A DNA stretch of 64,000 bases, taken from the NCBI RefSeq assembly GCF_030413635.1, contig NZ_CP129235.1, positions 1,240,001 through 1,304,000 on the forward strand, read 5' to 3'. This stretch comes from Planococcus shenhongbingii (GTDB lineage: Bacteria; Bacillota; Bacilli; Bacillales_A; Planococcaceae). Shown here one piece after another: positions 1-12,188 of the stretch (position 1 is the first letter of the stretch; each line of letters opens with the position of its first letter). A model generated the notes under the pieces. It was not told where the DNA came from, ran no database searches, and saw only the letters and a list, made by a program, of their open reading frames with translations. Made by a program: the position numbers and the translations under genes.

Positions 1-714
1 GCCGGCATCGCTAAGCATCTGACTGCTGTTTCCGGCCTGTTGCTGGAAAAGGAACTGGATGTGTTAGGGAAAGCCTTATCTGAGCCGGAGCGTCCATTTA
101 CAGCGATTATCGGCGGAGCGAAAGTAAAAGACAAAATCGGCGTAATCGACCATTTGCTGGATAAAGTCGACAACCTGCTGATCGGCGGCGGGCTTTCTTA
201 TACCTTTACGAAAGCTCAAGGCCATGAAATCGGCACTTCTTTGCTCGAAGAAGACAAAATCGAGCTGGCACAATCGTTCATCAAAAAGGCGGAAGAAAAA
301 GGTGTCAAACTTTATCTGCCGCTAGATGTAGTTGTGGCACAAAAATTCTCCAATGACGGCGAGACCAAAGTGGTTAGTATCGATGAAATTCCTGCAGATT
401 GGATGGGCCTCGATATTGGACCGAAAACCGTTGAGCTTTATTCCGATGTCATTCTGAACTCTAAATTGATCATTTGGAACGGGCCAATGGGCGTCTTTGA
501 AATGAGTTCTTTTGAAAATGGCACAAAATCAGTAGCACAGGCTATGGCAAAAACAGAAGCTTATACAGTTATCGGCGGAGGCGATTCAGCCGCTGCAGTA
601 GAGCAGTTCAATGTCGCTGATCAAATGGATCATATTTCAACCGGCGGCGGAGCTTCCCTCGAATTTATGGAAGGCAAAGAATTGCCAGGCGTAACTGCCT
701 TAACCGACAAATAG
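1..714 (+). CDS. pgk: Phosphoglycerate kinase, C-terminal part (5' end outside window)
   Basis: Glycolytic enzyme that transfers phosphate from 1,3-bisphosphoglycerate to ADP in the cytoplasm. The frame is open from base 1, so the N-terminal domain lies upstream of the window. Visible are the hinge region and the nucleotide-binding C-terminal domain, with the family segments [33 protein letters not shown] and the final [12 protein letters not shown] ... [18 protein letters not shown], which form the ATP site. It is followed 14 bases later by tpiA, with gpmI and eno next. This is the standard Bacillales lower-glycolysis operon, whose first gene is usually gapA (not visible here). Confidence 0.97.
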   Translation, partial: AGIAKHLTAVSGLLLEKELDVLGKALSEPERPFTAIIGGAKVKDKIGVIDHLLDKVDNLLIGGGLSYTFTKAQGHEIGTSLLEEDKIELAQSFIKKAEEKGVKLYLPLDVVVAQKFSNDGETKVVSIDEIPADWMGLDIGPKTVELYSDVILNSKLIIWNGPMGVFEMSSFENGTKSVAQAMAKTEAYTVIGGGDSAAAVEQFNVADQMDHISTGGGASLEFMEGKELPGVTALTDK

Positions 715-728
715 AAGGAGTGGTATTG

Positions 729-1482
729 TTGAGAAAACCGATTATTGCTGGAAACTGGAAAATGTATAAGACCTTATCTGAAGCAAAGGAATTTGTAGAA
801 GAAGTAAAAGGTCTCGTGCCGGATGCAGACAAAGTTGATTCGGTCATTTGCGCTCCTGCTCTTTACCTGCAGCAGCTTGTCGCATCAACAGAATCAAGTT
901 CGCTTCAAATAGGCGCTCAAACGATGCATGAAGAAAAAGAAGGTGCATTTACTGGAGAAATCAGTGCTGCCCAATTGGCTGATATTAAAGTGAATTACGT
1001 GATTATCGGGCATTCAGAGCGCCGGCAGTATTTCAATGAAACGGACCAATCGGTCAACAAAAAAGTCCATGCAGCATTTGAAAACGGCTTAACACCGATT
1101 ATGTGCGTGGGCGAGACCTTGGAACAGCGTGAAAACGGCGAAACCGGCTCAGTGGTTGAAGCACAAGTAGAAGCAGGGCTCGCTGGATTATCGGAACAGC
1201 AAGCCGAGCAATTGGTGATTGCTTATGAACCGATCTGGGCGATTGGAACAGGCAAGACAGCTACTGCCCAAGATGCCAACGAAGTTTGCGGCATTATCCG
1301 AAATAAAGTGGCTTCATTATTCAATGACGGCATTGCTCAGCAAGTCCGCATCCAGTATGGCGGCAGCGTTAAACCCGCCAATATTGAAGAATTGCTGGGT
1401 ATGGAACACATTGACGGCGCGCTTGTTGGAGGCGCCAGCCTTGAAACGGATTCCTTTGTAAAACTACTAGAGGCGGGATCGC

Positions 1483-1490
<8 letters not shown>
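729..1490 (+). CDS. tpiA: Triosephosphate isomerase
   Basis: Interconverts dihydroxyacetone phosphate and glyceraldehyde 3-phosphate. The TIM-barrel signatures are present: N-terminal AGNWKM with the catalytic Asn and Lys, IIGHSERR with the catalytic His, [14 protein letters not shown] with the catalytic Glu and mobile loop, and the phosphate-binding YGGSVKPAN near the end. I chose the TTG at 729 because the protein then starts [12 protein letters not shown] like its relatives, is 253 residues long as in B. subtilis, and lies 8 bases after AAGGAG. A GTG at 720 overlaps that ribosome site and is less likely. The 3' end overlaps gpmI by 8 bases, suggesting translational coupling. Confidence 0.97.
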
Positions 1491-4327
<2,837 letters not shown>

Positions 4328-4425
4328 GGTATAAGGAACCCATTAGTTCTGTTGCTATTGTCATAGTTCGCAGTTTTTGGTAAACTTATTCTTGTTGTGG
4401 AAGTTCTTTTCAGGAGGTGGAATTT

Positions 4426-4653
4426 ATGCATACGTTGTTAATGACATTACTCGTCATCGTATCGCTCGCTTTAATCGTTGTCGTCTTATTGCAATCAGGA
4501 AAAAGTGCAGGCCTTTCAGGAGCCATCTCCGGTGGAGCAGAGCAACTTTTCGGCAAGCAAAAAGCCCGTGGATTGGACCTAGTCCTTCAACGCGTTACGA
4601 TTGTACTTGCTGCCTTATTCTTTATTCTGGCTATCGCCGTCACAAAAGTTTAA
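4426..4653 (+). CDS. secG: Preprotein translocase subunit SecG
   Basis: Small membrane subunit of the SecYEG protein-export channel. The 75-residue product has two membrane segments (about residues 2-22 and 52-72) joined by the conserved cytoplasmic loop [20 protein letters not shown], which is diagnostic of SecG. ATG 4426 is preceded by AGGAGGTG at ideal distance; the GTG inside that site (4417) is not a likely start. It sits between eno and the est-rnr-smpB-ssrA block, as in B. subtilis, and ends in its own terminator. Confidence 0.95.
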   Translation: MHTLLMTLLVIVSLALIVVVLLQSGKSAGLSGAISGGAEQLFGKQKARGLDLVLQRVTIVLAALFFILAIAVTKV

Positions 4654-4668
4654 TGTAGATGATTAAAT

Positions 4669-4702
4669 CGCCTGACCAATAACTGGTTAGGCGTTTTCTT
4701 TT
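4669..4702 (+). terminator. Intrinsic terminator after secG
   Basis: A 10-bp stem (cgcctgacca with tggttaggcg, one G-U pair) and a short loop are followed by a T-rich run. It closes the secG transcript just before a GC-rich repeat. Confidence 0.85.
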
Positions 4703-4740
4703 AGATAAGATATTAATAATTTTAGCTTTGATGAAGTCTA

Positions 4741-4861
4741 ATGTCGATATTCCGCATAACAGCTACGCTTGCCGCGGGCGAGCGCCGAGCCGCTACGCTC
4801 CTGCAGGGTCTCGGCTGTCTCGCTATCCCGCAGGCGTCTCCGCTGTTTTGCTCCATATCTT
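4741..4861. repeat. GC-rich intergenic hairpin repeat, family 1 copy A
   Basis: The stretch 4654-5032 holds no gene apart from the secG terminator. It contains this element, bounded by atattccgc and a matching gctccatat end. The terminal stem pairs gcataacagc (4754-4763) with gctgttttgc (4842-4851). The inner part has ccgcgggcgagcg, ctgcagggtctcggctgtctcgc and cccgcaggcg, which can form further stems. Related copies are at 38698-38900 and, shortened and inverted, at 24447-24505. The general pattern recurs between genes in Bacillaceae genomes; I know no established name for it. Confidence 0.8.
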
Positions 4862-5032
4862 TAGATAATTTAATAAAAAAATCGTACAGGAATATGGTAA
4901 CGATATAAGGTGTTTGCTAGTTGGCAGAATTTCATCCGCTCTTCATAAGTAGAAGACGAGGTTTAACATGTCATACTAAAGAATAAAATATGTAGTCCAA
5001 CTGATACAAATTGAAATGAATGGAGGATATTT

Positions 5033-5779
5033 ATGCGGATTTCGCAGCCAAAACCATTTTTCTTTAAGGCAGGGCCAAGAGCCGTGCTTTTGCTGCATGG
5101 ATTTACAGGGAACTCAGCGGACGTCCGGATGCTCGGCCGTTTTCTTGAAAAACAGGGCTATACGTCTATTGCTCCCCATTATGCGGGACACGGCGTGGAG
5201 CCGGAGAAATTGCTTCCTACAGGTCCGGCAGACTGGTGGAAAGATGTTGAGAAAGCTTATAACCAATTAAAAGAAGAAGGTTATGAGGAAATTGCCGTTG
5301 CCGGTTTATCGCTTGGCGGCGTATTTACACTGAAGATAGGGTATACATTCCCTGTAAAGGGACTCATCACAATGTGTGCGCCTATGCATATGAAAACAAC
5401 CGAATTGATGTATGAAGGCGTGTTAAAATATGCCCGGGATTATAAGAAGTATGAAGGAAAAGACGAACAAGTTATCGAAGAAGAAATGAAGAAGTTTCAA
5501 GAAACTCCAATGGAGTCACTTGCCGATTTACGGAAATTGATTGGCCATGTCAGAGGACAGGTGGATCATGTATACGCTCCGCTTTTTGTCGTCCAAGGTT
5601 CATTGGATGATGTGATCGATACCGATTCTGCCAACATTATTTATGAAGAAGCAGAATCTTTCCAGAAAAATATCAAGTGGTACGAGAAATCCGGGCACGT
5701 CATTACGCTCGATAAAGAAAAACAACAATTGCATCAAGACATTTTAGCATTTCTCGAATCGCTCGATTGGAGCGTGTGA
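5033..5779 (+). CDS. est: Carboxylesterase / lipase of the Est30-YvaK family
   Basis: Alpha/beta-hydrolase that splits short- to medium-chain esters in the cytoplasm. The oxyanion-hole segment LLLHGFTGN lies near residues 19-27. The nucleophile elbow is GLSLGG with Ser93. The likely acid is Asp192 in QGSLDDVID and the base is His222 in EKSGHVI. This matches the catalytic layout of Geobacillus Est30. At 248 residues the length is normal. It precedes rnr by 25 bases; the order secG-est-rnr-smpB-ssrA is conserved in Bacillales although the esterase has no known role in RNA metabolism. Confidence 0.92.
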   Translation: MRISQPKPFFFKAGPRAVLLLHGFTGNSADVRMLGRFLEKQGYTSIAPHYAGHGVEPEKLLPTGPADWWKDVEKAYNQLKEEGYEEIAVAGLSLGGVFTLKIGYTFPVKGLITMCAPMHMKTTELMYEGVLKYARDYKKYEGKDEQVIEEEMKKFQETPMESLADLRKLIGHVRGQVDHVYAPLFVVQGSLDDVIDTDSANIIYEEAESFQKNIKWYEKSGHVITLDKEKQQLHQDILAFLESLDWSV

Positions 5780-5804
5780 GACCGTCTTAGAGGAGGAATT
5801 CAGT

Positions 5805-8150
5805 ATGGCAAATAAAGAAATGACATTGGACCAACGGTTATTGGAGTTTATGCGTGAAGACGCTTATAAACCGCTGACTGTACAGGAAATAGAAGAGCAA
5901 TTCGGCTTTGAGAATGCCGATGAATTTAAAGAATTGGTGAAAACCTTGGTGAAGCTTGAAGAAAAAGGGCTGCTTGTCCGGTCGCGTGCCAACCGTTACG
6001 GAGTACCGGAGCGGATGAATCTGATGCGCGGGAAATTCATCGGCCATGCCAAAGGCTTCGGCTTTGTGGCACCGGAAGAAGCCGGTTTGGATGATATTTT
6101 CATTCCACCGAACGAAGTGAATGGAGCGGTCAACGGCGATAAAGTCATGATTCGTGTATCGGAGGCTTCAGCAGGCGACCGTCGAGAAGGCGCTATTATC
6201 CGGATTCTGGAACGGGGCACTTCCAAAGTGGTCGGCACCTTCCAAGACAATCGCGGCTTCGGTTTTGTCGTGCCGGATGATAAGAAATTGAATATGGACG
6301 TCTTTATCGCAAAAGACGATACACTTGGCGCGGTTGATGGCCATAAAGTCGTTGTCGAAATTACGGGCTGGCCGGAAGGACGGATGTCCGCAACGGGAAT
6401 CATCTCACAGATCTTGGGCCATAAAAATGATCCCGGCGTTGATATCTTATCCATTATTCATAAACATGGCATTGAGACAGAATTTCCACCGGATGTCCTG
6501 GAGCAAGCGAACAATGTGCCGGAAGAAATCGATCAAGGAGATTTAAAAGATCGGCGCGATTTGCGCGATCAGCAGATTGTGACGATTGATGGCGCCGATG
6601 CAAAAGATTTGGATGACGCTGTCCAAGTGATGAAATTAGAGGATGGAACTTATAAATTGGGCGTCCACATCGCCGACGTCAGCCATTATGTCACAGAAGG
6701 ATCACCGATTGACCGGGAAGCTTATGACCGGGCAACGAGTATTTATTTGACGGACCGGGTTATCCCGATGATTCCTCACCGCTTGTCGAACGGCATCTGT
6801 TCACTGAATCCGCAAGTGGACCGCTTGACGCTGTCGTGTGAAATGATTTTCAATGATATGGGCGAAGTACTTTCGCATGATATTTTTCAAAGCGTCATTA
6901 ATACTTCCGCACGGATGACATATACAGATGTCTATGAAATACTGGAAACGGACAATCAGGAACTGAAAGAAAAGTATGCAGATCTTGTTCCAATGTTTGA
7001 GTTGATGAAAGACTTGGCTGCAATTCTCAGAGAACGCCGCATGCGCCGCGGAGCGATCGATTTCGACTTTAAAGAATCAAAAGTTCTTGTTGATGAAGAT
7101 GGCTATCCGGTGGATGTCGTGGTTCGTGAACGCACGGTTTCCGAACGGTTGATCGAGGAATTCATGCTGGCGGCGAACGAAACGGTAGCAGAACATTTCC
7201 ATAATATGGACGTGCCTTCGCTTTACCGGATTCACGAAGATCCGAAGCCGGAGAAGCTTCAGCGCTTTTTCGAATTTATCACCAATTTTGGGATTATGGT
7301 AAAAGGCAGCGGTACGCAAGTGCATCCGAGCGCCTTGCAGGAAATTATTAATTCCATCAAAGACACACCAGAAGAGGCGGTCGTTTCGACAATGATGCTG
7401 CGCTCTATGCAGCAGGCGAAATACTCGGCTGAAAGCGTAGGCCATTTCGGGCTTGCCAGTGAATTTTATACGCATTTCACATCGCCGATCCGCCGTTACC
7501 CGGATTTGGTCATTCACCGTTTGATCCGCACGTATTTGATCAATAAAGACTTGTCGAAAGCGACCATCATGCACTGGGAAGCGCATATGGATGAAATTGC
7601 TGAACATACGTCTGAGCGCGAACGCCGTGCAGTCGATGCCGAACGCGACACAGATGCATTGAAGAAATCACAATACATGGCAGATAAAATCGGCGAAGAA
7701 TTTGAAGGCATCATTTCTTCCGTAACGAATTTCGGCTTGTTCGTCGAATTGGCGAATACGATTGAGGGATTAGTCCACGTGTCGAACATGACGGATGATT
7801 TCTACCGCTTCGATGACCGCCAGATGATGATGATGGGTGAGCGTTCAAAACGCCAGTTCCGCATCGGGGACGAAATTCAAGTGAAAGTGATTGGCGTCAA
7901 GCCGGAAGAATCATCGATCGACTTTGAAATCGTCGGCATGCCGCAGAGCGTGCGCCGCACGAGAAAAGACGCACCAAAAGTCATCCGCGCCACGAAAAAA
8001 GACGGCGATAAAAAGCCGGGAAGAAGCGGGAAACCGGGTGGCAAACCAGGCGACAAGCCAGGAAGTCCGACCCGCAAACCGAAAAACAAAAAGAAAAAGT
8101 TTTATGAAGGCGTTGCTAAGGGCAAAGGTCCAGGACGCAAAAAGAAATAA
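5805..8150 (+). CDS. rnr: Ribonuclease R
   Basis: Processive 3'-5' exoribonuclease that degrades structured RNA and, with SmpB-tmRNA, faulty messages. Domains by sequence: N-terminal winged helix (about 1-75), two cold-shock-like RNA-binding domains (about 76-230, with KGFGFV and NRGFGFVVP), the RNB catalytic domain (about 250-590, with the metal-binding [12 protein letters not shown]), an S1 domain (about 630-710) and a basic tail. The tail from about residue 715 to 781 is Lys/Arg-rich with Gly-Lys-Pro-Gly repeats, probably an RNA- or ribosome-binding extension. 781 residues. ATG 5805 follows AGGAGG. Confidence 0.96.
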   Translation: MANKEMTLDQRLLEFMREDAYKPLTVQEIEEQFGFENADEFKELVKTLVKLEEKGLLVRSRANRYGVPERMNLMRGKFIGHAKGFGFVAPEEAGLDDIFIPPNEVNGAVNGDKVMIRVSEASAGDRREGAIIRILERGTSKVVGTFQDNRGFGFVVPDDKKLNMDVFIAKDDTLGAVDGHKVVVEITGWPEGRMSATGIISQILGHKNDPGVDILSIIHKHGIETEFPPDVLEQANNVPEEIDQGDLKDRRDLRDQQIVTIDGADAKDLDDAVQVMKLEDGTYKLGVHIADVSHYVTEGSPIDREAYDRATSIYLTDRVIPMIPHRLSNGICSLNPQVDRLTLSCEMIFNDMGEVLSHDIFQSVINTSARMTYTDVYEILETDNQELKEKYADLVPMFELMKDLAAILRERRMRRGAIDFDFKESKVLVDEDGYPVDVVVRERTVSERLIEEFMLAANETVAEHFHNMDVPSLYRIHEDPKPEKLQRFFEFITNFGIMVKGSGTQVHPSALQEIINSIKDTPEEAVVSTMMLRSMQQAKYSAESVGHFGLASEFYTHFTSPIRRYPDLVIHRLIRTYLINKDLSKATIMHWEAHMDEIAEHTSERERRAVDAERDTDALKKSQYMADKIGEEFEGIISSVTNFGLFVELANTIEGLVHVSNMTDDFYRFDDRQMMMMGERSKRQFRIGDEIQVKVIGVKPEESSIDFEIVGMPQSVRRTRKDAPKVIRATKKDGDKKPGRSGKPGGKPGDKPGSPTRKPKNKKKKFYEGVAKGKGPGRKKK

Positions 8151-8154
8151 CAAG

Positions 8155-8180
8155 GAGCGGCTCAACTGCCGCCCTTTTTG
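8155..8180 (+). terminator. Short hairpin with T run between rnr and smpB
   Basis: gcggc pairs with gccgc around a six-base loop and is followed by ttttt. It lies only 5 bases after the rnr stop and upstream of the smpB ribosome site. It could be a weak or partial terminator that lowers smpB expression relative to rnr. Confidence 0.55.
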
Positions 8181-8203
8181 AATCTATTTGAGGTGAAAAC
8201 AGC

Positions 8204-8668
8204 ATGGCAAAAGGCGAAGGAAAAGTTATCGCACAAAACAAAAAAGCAGGATTCGATTATTTCATCGAAGAAACGATTGAAGCCGGAATTGTGCTGCAAG
8301 GAACTGAAATCAAATCTGCACGAAACGGCAAAGTGCAGCTGGTGGATGCGTTTGTTCGGATCCGGAACGGCGAAGCCTGGATTTCCAATATGCACATTGC
8401 GCCCTATGAGCAGGGCAATATCTTTAACCATGATCCGACAAGAGTCCGGAAACTGTTGCTGCATAAAAAGCAGATCAATGAACTTGTAGGCGTCTCAAAA
8501 GTGCAGGGATCGGCAATCATTCCGTTGAAGATGTACTTGAAAGACGGCTATGCAAAAGTGCTGCTCGGTATCGGTAAAGGTAAGAAAAACTACGATAAGC
8601 GCCAGGATTTAAAGAAAAAAGACGCAAAACGAGAAATTGACCGCGCTATGAAAGACCGCAACCGTTAA
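8204..8668 (+). CDS. smpB: SsrA-binding protein SmpB
   Basis: Binds tmRNA and delivers it to stalled ribosomes for trans-translation. The 154-residue protein has the family segments [43 protein letters not shown]-like [10 protein letters not shown], and [16 protein letters not shown]. The basic C-terminal tail with [23 protein letters not shown] follows; this tail enters the ribosomal mRNA channel. ATG 8204 follows TGAGGTGA. Its RNA partner ssrA begins 82 bases after its stop. Confidence 0.97.
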   Translation: MAKGEGKVIAQNKKAGFDYFIEETIEAGIVLQGTEIKSARNGKVQLVDAFVRIRNGEAWISNMHIAPYEQGNIFNHDPTRVRKLLLHKKQINELVGVSKVQGSAIIPLKMYLKDGYAKVLLGIGKGKKNYDKRQDLKKKDAKREIDRAMKDRNR

Positions 8669-8671
8669 CAC

Positions 8672-8700
8672 TTGATGTCTGACCATTATTGCCTTATAAT
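8672..8700 (+). promoter_or_regulatory. Probable sigma-A promoter of ssrA
   Basis: TTGATG (8672-8677), a 17-base spacer and a perfect TATAAT (8695-8700). Transcription would start near 8707, giving a leader of about 44 bases before the mature tmRNA 5' end at 8751, to be removed by RNase P. Confidence 0.75.
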
Positions 8701-8750
8701 AATGTTATAGCACATAAGGCTCATCGCCTTCCCGTGTTCCTTTATAATGA

Positions 8751-9101
8751 GGGGACGTTACGGATTCGACAGGGATGATCTGGGCTTGGGTCGCGCGTCG
8801 GAGGATCGGCTCCGTCACCAACGTAACTATAGTAACTGGCAAAACAAACCAAAACCTAGCATTCGCAGCGTAAGCTCGGATCTGCTTTATCTATCCATCG
8901 CCCATGTGGCTAGGTAAAGCTCAACTTTAGTGGGATACGGCTTGCAGTGCCATTTGAGCTGCCGGCAAGAGATTCTCAAATTAGTGCCCAGGACGCCTGC
9001 TTACTGGCAGAATGGCGCATGAAACCCTAATAAGTAAGCTACACGCGTAGACGCTCAAGTAGCGGAGTTTCTGGACGCGGGTTCGACTCCCGCCGTCTCC
9101 A
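8751..9101 (+). ncRNA. ssrA: Transfer-messenger RNA (tmRNA)
   Basis: Rescues ribosomes stalled on mRNA lacking a stop codon and tags the nascent peptide for proteolysis. The 5' end GGGGACGTTACGGATTCGAC pairs with the 3' end CGTCTCC to form the tRNA-like acceptor stem. The T arm reads GCGGGTTCGACTCCCGC. The resume codon and tag reading frame are at 8838-8873, encoding GKTNQNLAFAA before TAA, so the full tag is Ala plus these 11 residues. The 3' CCA is not encoded (the discriminator A is followed by ttt) and must be added. Pseudoknot-rich sequence fills the middle. Confidence 0.97.
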
Positions 9102-9123
9102 TTTGGAGAAAAAGGATTTTAAG

Positions 9124-9162
9124 AAAACGCCAAAACCTTTTTATGAGGTTTTGGCGTTTTTT
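9124..9162 (+). terminator. Intrinsic terminator of ssrA
   Basis: Long stem pairing aaaacgccaaaacc with ggttttggcgtttt around ttttatga, followed by a T run. Confidence 0.92.
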
Positions 9163-9277
9163 GTTATTTCTGCGATAACTGTTTTTAGCATTAACCAAAT
9201 CTAACGCTAATAAATTATCCAGCCGGCATTACAAGCAGTTTTACTGACACAACAGTAGGGTAATCCACTAATATCCC

Positions 9278-9296
9278 GCATTAGTAAAACTAATGC
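9278..9296. promoter_or_regulatory. Perfect inverted repeat before the aldo/keto reductase (possible operator)
   Basis: gcattagt-aaa-actaatgc is an 8-bp perfect inverted repeat with a 3-base spacer, just upstream of the ribosome site of the gene at 9317. Partial copies (tttagcatt, taacgctaa) occur 70-100 bases further up. The rest of 9163-9316 shows nothing else. Operator function is inferred from position only. Confidence 0.4.
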
Positions 9297-9316
9297 TTAT
9301 TCGATAGGAGGATCTT

Positions 9317-10387
9317 ATGGAATATATCTATCTAGGAAACTCAGGCTTACGCGTACCCAAATACATACTGGGAACTGTCCCGTTCAGCGGCACAAATGGT
9401 TTTGAAGCAGCCGGCAACATCAAAGAAAAAGAAGCTCGGCGGATGGTGGATTTGGCTTTAGAAGCTGGAATCAATATGTTTGATACAGCAAATCTTTATT
9501 CGAAAGGTGATGCTGAAAGAGTACTTGGCACAACTATTAAAGGGCGCCGCGATGAAGTGTTGCTGACGTCGAAAACGGGCTTTCCTTTAAGCGAAAATCC
9601 GAACGTTCGAGGTGCTTCAAGAAACAATATCTTATCTTCCATTGACCAAACCTTGGAGCGGCTTGGAGCAGATTATTTGGATTTGTATTTGGTCCATTTA
9701 TGGGATGGGCAGACACCAATCGAAGAAACGGTGGAAACGATGACGAGCCTGATTAAATCCGGAAAAATCCGGCATTGGGGTGTTTCAAATTACAGCGGAT
9801 GGGCACTGGCTAGAACTTATTCAGTTGCACAGCAGCTGGGTTGCATCCCACCGGTCACCCAGCAAATCTACTATACGCCAGAAGCACGGGAAGCGGAGTA
9901 TGAGCTGCTGCCGGCAGGAGCGGAACTTGGCGTCAGTTCGATGATCTGGAGTCCGCTCGGCGAAGGATTGCTCAACGGAAAGATTGGCCGGCATAAACAA
10001 GCCCCTGACAATACGCGCCAAGGCACCGGATGGCCGGAGCCTTGGGTTCAGGACCAAGAACGCCTTTACCAAGTGATTGATGCCCTGGAAGAGGTTGCGA
10101 TGAACCACAACGCCTCCGTTCCGCAAATCGCATATTCTTGGGTGAGGGACCGCCCGAATGTCGGTCCGATAGTCATCGCAGCCCGCAACGAGGCGCAATT
10201 GAAGGAAAACATCGCTTCATTTGAAATTCAGCTCACTGCGGATGAGCATGACCGGATTGAATCAGTCGCTAGGCCGGCACCTCTCTATCCACACTGGCAC
10301 CGGGCAATGAATTCAATGGAGCTGGGCAGTTCCTCTGAAATTCCCTATCTAAAAGGGTATAGACAGTCGATGGGAATTGAAAATTAG
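9317..10387 (+). CDS. Aldo/keto reductase
   Basis: NAD(P)H-dependent oxidoreductase of carbonyl compounds with a TIM barrel. The catalytic tetrad can be placed: Asp56 in NMFDTANLY, Tyr61 in the same segment, Lys86 in LLTSKTGF and His127 in YLVHLWD. The C-terminal cofactor part includes PIVIAARNEAQLKENI. At 356 residues it is slightly longer than the smallest members and resembles the Kv-beta/YajO-like branch. ATG 9317 follows AGGAGG. It stands alone with its own terminator; the substrate cannot be told from sequence. Confidence 0.9.
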   Translation: MEYIYLGNSGLRVPKYILGTVPFSGTNGFEAAGNIKEKEARRMVDLALEAGINMFDTANLYSKGDAERVLGTTIKGRRDEVLLTSKTGFPLSENPNVRGASRNNILSSIDQTLERLGADYLDLYLVHLWDGQTPIEETVETMTSLIKSGKIRHWGVSNYSGWALARTYSVAQQLGCIPPVTQQIYYTPEAREAEYELLPAGAELGVSSMIWSPLGEGLLNGKIGRHKQAPDNTRQGTGWPEPWVQDQERLYQVIDALEEVAMNHNASVPQIAYSWVRDRPNVGPIVIAARNEAQLKENIASFEIQLTADEHDRIESVARPAPLYPHWHRAMNSMELGSSSEIPYLKGYRQSMGIEN

Positions 10388-10410
10388 CTAAAGTTTATTC
10401 TTTAAGAAGA

Positions 10411-10460
10411 AATGCACCGCTTGCAGAACGTTAAACCAGTTCTGCAAGCGGTGCGTTTTT
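10411..10460 (+). terminator. Intrinsic terminator after the aldo/keto reductase
   Basis: gcaccgcttgcagaac pairs with gttctgcaagcggtgc, about 16 bp, followed by gttttt. Confidence 0.92.
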
Positions 10461-10562
10461 CTATTTGTTTTATATCATAAAGATAAGATTCAAACCCCCA
10501 ATTAGAATCCCATAAGCTATAATGAGTGATGAGAAAATAATCGTAATGTTAAGAAAAGAGTC

Positions 10563-12170
10563 ATGCTAATGAATAAAATGAAAAACATTCCATTACAAAC
10601 CAAAATACTTGGGCTGATCAGTGCGCTGATCCTTTTTATCGTAATTCTGCTTGCCGGTATCTTCGCTTATTTAGAATCTGTAGATACCAGGGACCAAGTG
10701 GAGCAATTGGCTTTGCAATCGGCCAAGACGATTTCTCTTTTGCCTGAACTTCGGGAGGCCATTGAAGAAAATGATGCAGACAGCCGCTTCCGCCCAATTG
10801 CTGAGCAGATAAAAGATCAAGTAAATGCAGCGGATATCGTCATCGAAGATCGCGAAAGAATCATTTATTCACATGTGAATCCAAGTCTCGTTGGCCAAGA
10901 GAGCATCGATCCTATCAGTTACCGGGCATTAATTTTCGGGGGCTCGAATAATTTTGAAGTGGAACGGGAACAAGGAACTGTGATCATCGGGAAAGTGCCG
11001 ATCATTGCGGATTACGGTGAATACACGCAAATCATTGGGACCGTGTCCGTCGAATTTTTGGAAAGGGATATTTACCAAAGTATCTATGAACGAATCAGAG
11101 TTATTATGATTGCCTCTTTGATTGTTTTGCTGGTGGGAATATTGGGAGGCATATTTCTGGCGAAAAGTATTAGAAAAGATACATTGGGACTGGAGCCGCA
11201 CGAAATTGCTGCCTTGTATAGGGAAAGAAACGCCATTCTGTTATCCGTCAAAGAAGGGATTATAGCGATTGATGAAAATGGATGGATCACGTTGATCAAT
11301 CATTCAGCGAAGTCGATGTTAGATTTTGATGAGGACAACCTTATAGGCCAGCCCCTCAACCAATTTCTTCAACAGATTCAAATAGATGACGTGTTACAGA
11401 CAGGGAAATCGGTTAATAATGCAGAGGTCTTGATTAATGAAAAGATTTTCATCTTCAATATCATTCCGATTATTGAAAATGGCCAGGTGGCAGGCGTTGT
11501 TTCCAGTTTCCGGGATAAAACAGAATTGAAGAATCTGATGAATACGATAACAGAGGTTCGTGAGTATTCGGAAGGGCTTCGTGCACAAACCCATGAATAT
11601 GCCAATAAATTATTTTTGCTGTCCGGGTTATTGCAATTAGAGCGATACCAGGATGCATTTGAGTTTATCCAGAAAGAGTCTGTCACACATAAGCATCAAA
11701 ACCAGATTTTGTTCAATCAAATTCACGATGCGAATGTCCAGGCTATTTTGTTGGGGAAAATTGGAAAGGCTTCGGAAAAGAAAATTCACTTTGAAGTGGA
11801 TCCTGACAGCTATGTCGATCCGTTGCCAAGCCATATAGAGGCAGCAGATGCGGTTGTCATTATTGGCAATCTGATTGATAATGCCTTTGATGCAGTAGAG
11901 CAGCAGCAAGAGAAGAAAGTGGCATTTTCAATTACGGATTTTGGCAACGATATTATAATAGAAGTAACGGACAATGGAAAAGGAATTCCAAACGATAAAT
12001 TAGATGCGCTATTTACGATGGGATACTCCTCGAAGGGTGAAAATAGAGGATTCGGCTTATTCAACGTGAAGCGCATTGTCGAATCCTTGGGCGGCACAAT
12101 TGAAGTAAGCACTGAACAAGAAAGCAGGACTATTTTTACCGTTTACCTCCCAAAAAAAATGATGGGATAA
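10563..12170 (+). CDS. citS: Sensor histidine kinase of the CitA/DcuS family (CitS-like)
   Basis: Membrane sensor of extracellular di/tricarboxylates, the first half of a two-component system. Layout: membrane segment at about 13-35, extracytoplasmic PAS-like (PDC) sensor domain at about 40-175, second membrane segment at about 178-200, cytoplasmic PAS domain at about 215-320, then the kinase core. The phospho-acceptor is His344 in LRAQTHEYANKL. The N box is IIGNLIDNAFDAV, the G1 box DNGKGI and the G2 box GFGLFNVKRI. ATG 10569 is an alternative start; the ribosome site is weak for both. The response regulator follows 18 bases later, then a YflP-like binding protein and a CitM-like carrier, the same gene set as B. 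subtilis citST-yflP-citM. Citrate sensing is therefore inferred from context. Confidence 0.9.
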   Translation: MLMNKMKNIPLQTKILGLISALILFIVILLAGIFAYLESVDTRDQVEQLALQSAKTISLLPELREAIEENDADSRFRPIAEQIKDQVNAADIVIEDRERIIYSHVNPSLVGQESIDPISYRALIFGGSNNFEVEREQGTVIIGKVPIIADYGEYTQIIGTVSVEFLERDIYQSIYERIRVIMIASLIVLLVGILGGIFLAKSIRKDTLGLEPHEIAALYRERNAILLSVKEGIIAIDENGWITLINHSAKSMLDFDEDNLIGQPLNQFLQQIQIDDVLQTGKSVNNAEVLINEKIFIFNIIPIIENGQVAGVVSSFRDKTELKNLMNTITEVREYSEGLRAQTHEYANKLFLLSGLLQLERYQDAFEFIQKESVTHKHQNQILFNQIHDANVQAILLGKIGKASEKKIHFEVDPDSYVDPLPSHIEAADAVVIIGNLIDNAFDAVEQQQEKKVAFSITDFGNDIIIEVTDNGKGIPNDKLDALFTMGYSSKGENRGFGLFNVKRIVESLGGTIEVSTEQESRTIFTVYLPKKMMG

Positions 12171-12188
12171 ACTCAGGAGGGAAATACC

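Noticed and set aside
4741..4861. CRISPR-like or tRNA-like interpretation of the GC-rich repeats.
   Set aside because: Units are single and dispersed, not regularly spaced, and show no acceptor stem, T loop or cas genes.
8743..8748. TATAAT directly before the tmRNA 5' end.
   Set aside because: Transcription would begin inside the mature tmRNA and no -35 hexamer is at the right distance; the promoter at 8672-8700 is far better.
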